36,537 bases of DNA. It comes from Saprospiraceae bacterium (GTDB lineage: Bacteria; Bacteroidota; Bacteroidia; Chitinophagales; Saprospiraceae). Under the pieces are notes generated by a model. The model did not search any database. It was not told where the DNA came from and worked only from the letters and a program-made list of their open reading frames with translations. Made by a program: the position numbers and the translations under genes. Position 1 is the stretch's first letter; each line of letters begins with the position of its first letter. The DNA is taken from NCBI GenBank assembly GCA_020846655.1, contig JADLDL010000064.1, forward strand, positions 1 to 36,537, written 5' to 3'. This document shows, in pieces, positions 32,001 through 36,537 of this stretch.

Positions 32001-32219
32001 CGTGCGATCCTGGATAACGATGTGCGCAGTGCCTGCCAAACGGCTTGCCCGACAGGCGCCATCGTATTCGGCAACCTGAACAACCCCGACAGTGCCGTTT
32101 CTAAAGCCAGCAAAACAAGTGGTGCGCTGGCCTACCAGGTGCTGGAAGAAGTGAATGTGCGCCCGGGTGTACGCTACTCGGCAAAGGTGCGCAACGCCAA
32201 CGAAGAACTGCACTCATAA
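29049..32219 (+). CDS. actB: ActB, molybdopterin-oxidoreductase-like iron-sulfur subunit of ACIII
   Basis: A 1056-residue fusion exposed on the periplasmic side. A Tat-type motif (SRRDFLK, about residues 43-49) precedes a hydrophobic stretch with a lipobox-like LAASC. Then comes a catalytic-subunit-like (MopB) domain that in this family carries no molybdenum cofactor, and a C-terminal FrdB/NrfC-like domain (about 800-1010). The latter has four cysteine clusters: CIGCGACQIAC, CQHCDNAPCENVC, CIGTRYCANNC, and CSFC with a later CQTAC. These bind the Fe-S clusters that pass electrons to the hemes of ActA. Full length for the family. It follows actA by 72 bp and precedes actC. Confidence 0.96.
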   Translation: MHHDNGIWVSSEDLTRDESFLRSAEKEFSVETMAESDGSWTASRRDFLKLMGFGLGAATLAASCEIPVKRAIPYVTKPDEIVPGVANYYASSFVNGGDYCSILVKTREGRPIKIEGNTLSSVTSGGTSARAQALVLGLYDMRRIHSAGTVEGGEVKKLDWKELDNKVKGQLALGGNIRLITNTILSPTAKMALAEFTAKYPNTRVVSYDPVSSAALLAANQQCFGVRGIPNYKFGEADVIVSFGADFLGTWISPIEYARDYAAKRKIKSIKGATMSRHYQVESHMSLTGSNADNRILVKPSEQGAAICALYNEVAALTGGAGIGGPTLNDKAKASLKKVAAELVASKGKSLVVSGSNNVMEQIIVNKINDLLGNINTTVDFSVVNNMRQGDERDMMRLIGEMNAGQVSIVIVWGANPAYELPNAGQFKDAFAKVNTRISFNGSLDETTGLCSHAAPAHHTLEAWGDAEPKTGHYSLQQPTIAPLFETRQAEHSLLEWADSQNLNRQDDQPYYQYLKSVWASDMFAKQNKYSTPAAFWDMTLHGGVFDMHAAPVTVSFIAGIALNASGVTQPGSSELEISFLETVNTGNGQYAHNPWLQEVPDPVNRTVWGNYLNIPVEWDGVNNINGWKNLNDGDNVEVEVKGQKLSCTVVRTFGQMPGTVAIALGGGRESGGCGVGYGVNVNPWLPIEGGFIQYAAKEARVTPAGTVDKNFACVQFHHTMGVQAMGKEEGKVINADEKSLGWKGFQGSLTDRSIIFQTNLSELPELAEKMTEFHEEASHLNAQTLYPDTAEYFGTGLKWGMHIDLNACIGCGACQIACVSENNIPVVGKNEVNRHHEMTWLRIDRYFYGDIENPKVVYQPMMCQHCDNAPCENVCPVNATNHSMEGINQMAYNRCIGTRYCANNCPYKVRRFNWLDYTTADVWPGNEDRVFWVEGEDKPYYADNLVRMVLNPDVTVRSRGVIEKCSFCIQRIQEGKLTAKQEGRAILDNDVRSACQTACPTGAIVFGNLNNPDSAVSKASKTSGALAYQVLEEVNVRPGVRYSAKVRNANEELHS

Positions 32220-32233
32220 CGAATTGTTAGTCA

Positions 32234-32289
32234 ACAGGGTCAATCCTGTATTTTATTTATGTTCACCCCAACCAACCGCATGTGAACAT
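32234..32289 (+). promoter_or_regulatory. Two hairpins between actB and actC
   Basis: The first stem-loop is ACAGG-6 nt-CCTGT (32234-32249), followed by the T-rich TATTTTATTT. The second is a perfect 8-bp stem, ATGTTCAC at 32259-32266 with GTGAACAT at 32282-32289 (15-nt loop). Together they could slow or partly terminate transcription, or protect the upstream actA-actB message. This is inferred from structure only. Confidence 0.5.
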
Positions 32290-32291
32290 TC

Positions 32292-32314
32292 AACGATCAC
32301 TGATCAACGAATAA
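32292..32314 (+). repeat. Leader repeat copy 1, directly before actC
   Basis: A 23-bp sequence, ending GATCAACGAATAA, that ends 1 bp before the actC ATG. The same sequence with one substitution stands before actE at 34386-34408. It is internally repetitive (CGATCA and ATCAACG). It does not resemble a Shine-Dalgarno site. Confidence 0.7.
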
Positions 32315-32315
32315 T

Positions 32316-33752
32316 ATGTCTCAACCCGTAGCGCCTGTACGGCACATCCTCATCGAAGGAAACAAATCCTACCACAACATCACGGAGGATTTGTGCTCTC
32401 CTACTGAAAAAGCGCCTTCCCGCGAATGGATCCTTGCGTTCATCATATCTGCCGCATTATTAGGACTGTATGTCTTTGCGGTATGTTGGACGGTTTGGAA
32501 AGGTATCGGATCCTGGAACCTGAACCGTACGATCAACTGGGGTTGGGATATCACCAACTTTGTGTGGTGGATCGGTATTGGTCACGCTGGTACGCTGATT
32601 TCAGCCATCCTCTTGTTGTTCCGCCAACGCTGGCGTACCGGGGTTAACCGGGCGGCAGAAGCCATGACCATCTTCGCGGTGATTTGTGCCGGCCAGTTCC
32701 CCATTATCCACATGGGACGGGTTTGGTTGGCCTTCTTCATCTTCCCGTTCCCCAACACCCGTGGTCCGCTGTGGGCGAACTTCAACTCGCCGCTGTTGTG
32801 GGACGTATTTGCCATCTCGACGTACTTCTCCGTATCCCTCTTGTTTTGGTATACGGGCCTGGTACCTGACCTGGCCACCGTGCGCGACCGTGCTTCCGGC
32901 TTCCGCCGTAAAATGTACGATATATTTTCCTTCGGCTGGACGGGTAGTGCCAAACACTGGCAACGCTGGGAGTCGCTGTCGCTCGTATTGGCTGGTATTT
33001 CCACGCCGCTGGTACTTTCGGTACACACCATTGTATCCTTTGACTTTGCCACCTCGGTTATCCCCGGCTGGCACACCACGATTTTCCCGCCCTACTTTGT
33101 GGCCGGTGCTATCTTCTCGGGTTTTGCCATGGTACAAACCCTGATGGTCATCACGCGGAAAGTACTTCGGCTGGAAGAATATATTACGATCAACCACATT
33201 GAGTCGATGAATAAAGTAATCGTGCTGACTGGTACGATTGTAGGGGTTGCCTACCTGACGGAATTGTTTGTCGCCTGGTACTCGGGGTATATCTACGAAC
33301 AGTTCGCGTTCTACAACCGCGTATTTGGTGTCTACTGGTGGTCGTACTTCGGGATGATGTTCTGCAACGTGGTCAGCCCGCAGTTGTTCTGGTCGCGCAA
33401 GATCCGCCGCAGCATTTGGTGGACCTTCTTCCTGTCCATTATTGTGAACATTGGTATGTGGTTCGAGCGCTTTGTCATCATCGCCACGACCCTGGCCCGC
33501 GATTACTTGCCCTCTTCCTGGAGTTACTATAGCCCCAGTTGGGTCGAGATTGCCCTGTTCGCAGGCACCATCGGGTTGTTCTTTGTTTGCTACCTGATTT
33601 TTACCCGCGTTGCGCCGGTAGTGGCTATTGCCGAGGTAAAAGCCATCCTGAAGGTTGCGGGCGACCAGTATATTGGCCCCAATGCCAAGGCGCATGGCCA
33701 CCACGGCGGGCACAAATCGGCTCCGGTAAAAGAAGACAAGCACGAAGACTAA
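32316..33752 (+). CDS. actC: ActC, NrfD-like quinol-binding membrane subunit of ACIII
   Basis: A 478-residue integral membrane protein of the NrfD/PsrC family with about ten transmembrane helices. After a soluble N-terminus (TEDLCSPTEKAPSREW) the helices include ILAFIISAALLGLYVFAVCW, TNFVWWIGIGHAGTLISAIL and FFLSIIVNIGMWFERFVII. ActC and its paralogue ActF form the membrane core; quinol is oxidised near ActC, and proton translocation has been proposed through these helices. The short tail is rich in His and charged residues (AHGHHGGHKSAPVKEDKHED), as in relatives. It follows actB by 96 bp, a gap holding two hairpins and a short repeat. Confidence 0.96.
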   Translation: MSQPVAPVRHILIEGNKSYHNITEDLCSPTEKAPSREWILAFIISAALLGLYVFAVCWTVWKGIGSWNLNRTINWGWDITNFVWWIGIGHAGTLISAILLLFRQRWRTGVNRAAEAMTIFAVICAGQFPIIHMGRVWLAFFIFPFPNTRGPLWANFNSPLLWDVFAISTYFSVSLLFWYTGLVPDLATVRDRASGFRRKMYDIFSFGWTGSAKHWQRWESLSLVLAGISTPLVLSVHTIVSFDFATSVIPGWHTTIFPPYFVAGAIFSGFAMVQTLMVITRKVLRLEEYITINHIESMNKVIVLTGTIVGVAYLTELFVAWYSGYIYEQFAFYNRVFGVYWWSYFGMMFCNVVSPQLFWSRKIRRSIWWTFFLSIIVNIGMWFERFVIIATTLARDYLPSSWSYYSPSWVEIALFAGTIGLFFVCYLIFTRVAPVVAIAEVKAILKVAGDQYIGPNAKAHGHHGGHKSAPVKEDKHED

Positions 33753-33791
33753 TCCTCCAAATTTTAAAACTCAGGCATTCAAACCTATATT

Positions 33792-34322
33792 ATGGCTGCA
33801 GATAGTAAAAAAGTACTCTACGGGCTTTACAACGACGAAGAAGACCTGAAAAGCGCCATCGGCACTGCCCGCAAATCGCACCTGGATATCATGGACGTGC
33901 TAACGCCGTTCCCGGTGCACGGCTTGGACCCCATCATGGGGCTAAAGGAAAGCCGCCTGCACTACCTCGGGTTTATTTACGGAGCGATTGGCGCTACGTT
34001 TGGCTTTGGATTTATGTCCTGGGCGGTGGTAAGCGATTGGCCCATTCTGTTCGGCGGCAAGCCGTACTGGCCGGTCCCTGCCTATATTCCGATCACCTTT
34101 GAGTTGACGGTTTTATTTGCAGCATGGGGCATGACGCTCACTTTTTATACGATTTGCGGCATGTGGCCAGGTGTTCAGGCCAAAGTCCTGGACAACCGCA
34201 TTACCGACGATAAATTCTGTATCGCCTTCAACGTCACCGAATCGGCCGACAGTGAAGTCAGCGCCTTACAGGCTTTTTTCAGTAAAACGGGCGCTGCGGA
34301 AGTGCATGTGAAAACGATATGA
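33792..34322 (+). CDS. actD: ActD, DUF3341 membrane subunit of ACIII
   Basis: A 176-residue protein of the DUF3341 family. The N-terminal cytoplasmic part has YGLYNDEEDLKSAI and MDVLTPFPVHGLDPIMGL. Two transmembrane helices follow (about residues 58-80 and 97-120), the second around ITFELTVLFAAWGMTLTFYT, and then a short soluble C-terminus. ActD contacts ActC and ActF on the cytoplasmic side and carries no cofactor. It lies 39 bp after actC and 95 bp before actE. Confidence 0.95.
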   Translation: MAADSKKVLYGLYNDEEDLKSAIGTARKSHLDIMDVLTPFPVHGLDPIMGLKESRLHYLGFIYGAIGATFGFGFMSWAVVSDWPILFGGKPYWPVPAYIPITFELTVLFAAWGMTLTFYTICGMWPGVQAKVLDNRITDDKFCIAFNVTESADSEVSALQAFFSKTGAAEVHVKTI

Positions 34323-34385
34323 TTGTGTTTGGTGGAGAGGCTTGCCGAATCTAGCAGCGCTCCCGCCAACAGCAGCACCATCAAA

Positions 34386-34408
34386 AACGATCACCGATCA
34401 ACGAATAA
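34386..34408 (+). repeat. Leader repeat copy 2, before actE
   Basis: A 23-bp sequence matching 22 of 23 bases of the copy before actC (32292-32314), placed 9 bp before the actE ATG. The gene between them, actD, has no copy. The recurrence inside one operon at two start sites suggests either a translation-related role or insertion of a small repeat. Confidence 0.7.
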
Positions 34409-34417
34409 CAAGAAAAT

Positions 34418-35239
34418 ATGAAATACGCAATTGGCACCATTATCGGACTTGCCTTGTTTGCCTGGCTTTTTTCACTCTGCTCGCCGGCCGGCAAAAACAA
34501 GACCGGTCACGAGTACATGCCGGATATGTATCACTCGGTGGGCTATGAGGCTAATACCTACGGTGCCTATTTTTGGAATACTTGGGATGACAATAATTCA
34601 TTCACCAAAGCAGAACTTTCCCAACCTCGCGCCAAAGTGGAAGGCACGATTGCGCGTGGCTATACGGGTGTTTTCTACAATGGCGCTTCCGAACTGGATA
34701 TCATTCGGGGTAAAAATGCCGGCAATGCCATCGCAGCACCGGTAAATGGTGAGGCGCCGTTTTATTATGTAAATACGGAAGACGACCGCTTGCGCTGCGA
34801 ACAGGAGATGGTTTCCAATCCTTTTCCCATTACCAAGTCCGGTTTGAACAAAGCCAAGCCGCTGTATGATATCTACTGTGGGGTTTGCCACGGCCCGAAA
34901 GGAGATGGCCAGGGCACCATGGTATCGGTACCCGATGCGAAATATCCGGTTCAGCCGAAAAACCTGATTGCCGATGATATGATCAATGCCGGCAATGGCC
35001 GCTTTTACTTTGCTATGATTTATGGTAAAAACGTCATGGGCGGGTATGCGGATAAACTTTCTTTTGAAGAGCGCTGGCAGGTGCTGCACTATATCCGGTC
35101 CTTGCAGGCACAAAGCAAAAGCCTGCAATACGATGAAACGGGCAACACCTTGAGCAATATCGAAAAACCTGCCATGGGTGTAGCTACCGGTGGCTCCCGG
35201 GTTGCTCCTCCGCCACCGCCGCCAGCACCGGCAAACTAA
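34418..35239 (+). CDS. actE: ActE, monoheme cytochrome c lipoprotein subunit of ACIII
   Basis: A 273-residue periplasmic subunit. A hydrophobic N-terminus ends in a lipobox-like LFSLC (Cys about residue 21), so it is likely a lipoprotein. A cytochrome c domain begins with ITKSGLNKAKPLYDIYCGVC; the heme-binding motif CGVCH is at about residues 154-158, and the axial Met is likely in KNVMGGYADKLS. The C-terminus is a proline tail (RVAPPPPPPAPAN) that may be a flexible linker. ActE is one of the electron exit subunits towards cytochrome c or the terminal oxidase. A leader repeat shared with actC precedes it. Confidence 0.95.
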   Translation: MKYAIGTIIGLALFAWLFSLCSPAGKNKTGHEYMPDMYHSVGYEANTYGAYFWNTWDDNNSFTKAELSQPRAKVEGTIARGYTGVFYNGASELDIIRGKNAGNAIAAPVNGEAPFYYVNTEDDRLRCEQEMVSNPFPITKSGLNKAKPLYDIYCGVCHGPKGDGQGTMVSVPDAKYPVQPKNLIADDMINAGNGRFYFAMIYGKNVMGGYADKLSFEERWQVLHYIRSLQAQSKSLQYDETGNTLSNIEKPAMGVATGGSRVAPPPPPPAPAN

Positions 35240-35281
35240 CGTTCTGAAGAAACCAACTTGCTACCATCAACATCAAACTAT

Positions 35282-35297
35282 CCGGTAAGTGTACCGG
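35282..35297 (+). promoter_or_regulatory. Perfect 6-bp hairpin just before actF
   Basis: CCGGTA-AGTG-TACCGG forms a 6-bp stem with a 4-nt loop that ends 9 nt before the actF ATG. It is in position to mask or organise the translation start of actF, or to act as an mRNA processing site between actE and actF. No U tract follows, so it is not a terminator. Confidence 0.55.
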
Positions 35298-35306
35298 TCT
35301 TGTGAT

Positions 35307-36537
35307 ATGAATCTGAATACGCAATTCGTATTTGACGGCAAACTAAAGCGCAACCTCGTTATCGGGATGGTGCTTGGGGTAGTATGCCTTGCCTGGTCCC
35401 TCGTCGGCGATGATGAATACCATACCCGCTTCTGGACCAACTACCTCCACAATTCAGTGTACTTCACCGGTATTGCCTTCACGGCAATGTTCTTTATGTC
35501 CGCTCAGATCACCGCGTTCGCGGGGTGGATGACGGCCGTAAAACGCATTTGGGAGGCCATGAGCCAGTTTATGTGGGTAGGTCTTATCCTCCTCGCTGTG
35601 GTTGTTGCCGGTGTGTGGGGACATTTCCACCACCTGTACCATTGGAATGTGCCGGGCCTGACGGATCCCAACAGCCCCTTGTATGACAAGATAATTGCCG
35701 GCAAATCGGGCTTCCTCAGCCCGATGTTCTACACCGTTGGCGTGCTGGGATTCCTGGGCATTTGGTATTTCTGGGCCTACAAACTGCGGCAAACCTCCGT
35801 ACTGCAAGACGAACACGAAACGGCTTCGTTTGATTACTATAAAAAGCAACGCAAATGGGCGGCCTCCTTCCTGCCGTTGGGCGGCTTTCTGAGCACCGTT
35901 TTCCTGTGGGAAACCGTGATGTCGATCGACCCGCACTGGTATAGCACCATGTTCGCTTGGTACTCCACCATCTCGGTGTTGCTCGGTGGTTTGGCGCTGA
36001 TGATCATGCTGATCATCTACCTCAAATCCAAAGGCTACATGGAGTATGTCAACCGGGACCACATGCACGACCTGGGCAAGTACCTGTTCGGTATCAGCGT
36101 GTTTTGGACTTATCTTTGGTTTGACCAGTTTATGTTGATCTGGTATGCCAACGTAGGGGAGGAAACCATCTATTTCAAACAGCGGATGAATGATTATCCG
36201 GTGTTGTTCTGGGGCAACCTCTTGTTGAACTTTATCACGCCGTTCCTGATCCTTATGCGGAACGATACCAAACGCAAGTTTGGCACCTTGTTCTTTGTCA
36301 GCCTGATTGTTTTCTTTGGCCACTGGTGGGATTATTTCTACATGATCAAACCGGGCGCCCGCGTAGCCGCCCATGAAGCCAAAGAAATTTCCGAAGGCAA
36401 ACACAAGCAGCACGAGGCCGCGCCCACTTCCAGCGCAGCACCAGAAGAACACAGTGCTCCGGCACACACTGAAGAAGCCGCTGCTGCTGCAGAAACGACG
36501 GAATCCGCTGCTGCTGCACAACCCCACGAAGCAACAC
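35307..36537 (+). CDS. actF: ActF, second quinol-core membrane subunit of ACIII (3' end cut)
   Basis: The open frame from the ATG at 35307 (MNLNTQFVFDGKLKRNLVI) runs off the window after 410 codons. It is the ActF/QCR subunit 2, a structural relative of ActC with about ten transmembrane helices, including a helix with FWTNYLHNSVYFTGIAFTAM. Signature segments include GVWGHFHHLYHWNVPG and FLWETVMSIDPHWYSTMFAW. After about residue 355 the protein leaves the membrane and becomes rich in Ala, Glu and His (AAPTSSAAPEEHSAPAHTEE). This low-complexity tail is still open at base 36537 and is longer than I expect for the family. It lies 67 bp after actE, a gap holding a perfect hairpin. Confidence 0.95.
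   Translation, partial: MNLNTQFVFDGKLKRNLVIGMVLGVVCLAWSLVGDDEYHTRFWTNYLHNSVYFTGIAFTAMFFMSAQITAFAGWMTAVKRIWEAMSQFMWVGLILLAVVVAGVWGHFHHLYHWNVPGLTDPNSPLYDKIIAGKSGFLSPMFYTVGVLGFLGIWYFWAYKLRQTSVLQDEHETASFDYYKKQRKWAASFLPLGGFLSTVFLWETVMSIDPHWYSTMFAWYSTISVLLGGLALMIMLIIYLKSKGYMEYVNRDHMHDLGKYLFGISVFWTYLWFDQFMLIWYANVGEETIYFKQRMNDYPVLFWGNLLLNFITPFLILMRNDTKRKFGTLFFVSLIVFFGHWWDYFYMIKPGARVAAHEAKEISEGKHKQHEAAPTSSAAPEEHSAPAHTEEAAAAAETTESAAAAQPHEAT

Overview
The window looks like a chromosomal segment of a fairly GC-rich Bacteroidota bacterium, most likely from the Saprospiria (Haliscomenobacter/Lewinella-like). Four things point there: three secreted proteins ending in type IX secretion (T9SS) sorting domains, several PKD domains, two promoters that exactly match the Bacteroidota consensus TTG-N19-TAnnTTTG, and an Alternative Complex III (actABCDEF) operon of the Bacteroidota type. 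The genus is not identifiable from what I can see.

Layout. Positions 1-2870 (minus strand): arginine deiminase, a hotdog thioesterase, a YihY/BrkB membrane protein and the start of a magnesium-chelatase-I/MoxR-like AAA+ ATPase, tightly packed. 3099-5806 (plus): an MFS sugar transporter overlapping a cytoplasmic trehalase. 5814-6504: a zone of 7-bp repeats containing a small four-helix-bundle (S23) gene. 6385-11256 (minus): a PKD/outer-membrane-barrel protein followed by a TPR-CHAT protease-like protein. 11449-21376: three large T9SS-secreted PKD proteins, interrupted by a transglutaminase-DUF4406 pair. 21567-24242 (minus): a RidA, D-amino-acid PLP enzyme and M19 dipeptidase operon. 24311-25632 (plus): an ECF sigma factor with a membrane/TPR partner. 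25703-27244 (plus): a secreted GH51 arabinofuranosidase. 27340-36537 (plus): two tandem promoters and actA to actF, with actF cut by the window end.

The most unusual content is in the repeats. Family R1 is built from two heptamer words (GAAACAC and GCACCCC) arranged as two inverted arms around a conserved core of about 59 bp. One strand of the canonical words has no T, so the arrays contain no stop codon in any of six frames. There are two full copies (5814-6025 and 17645-17857, inverted relative to each other, both about 212 bp) and one solo array (6407-6504). The solo array encodes the C-terminus of the CHAT protein, and the S23 gene sits exactly between two R1 arrays. Family R2 is built from the heptamer AAAATGT and forms inverted repeats at two convergent gene ends. 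It places TAA codons in all three frames facing both incoming genes and supplies the actual stop codon of two of them. R3 is a perfect 33-bp inverted repeat behind a T9SS gene.

Functional themes: aerobic respiration (ACIII), sugar use (trehalose, arabinose polymers), D-amino acid or dipeptide breakdown protected by RidA, and extracellular adhesion or degradation through T9SS proteins. Long antisense open frames over the GC-rich genes were treated as shadows.
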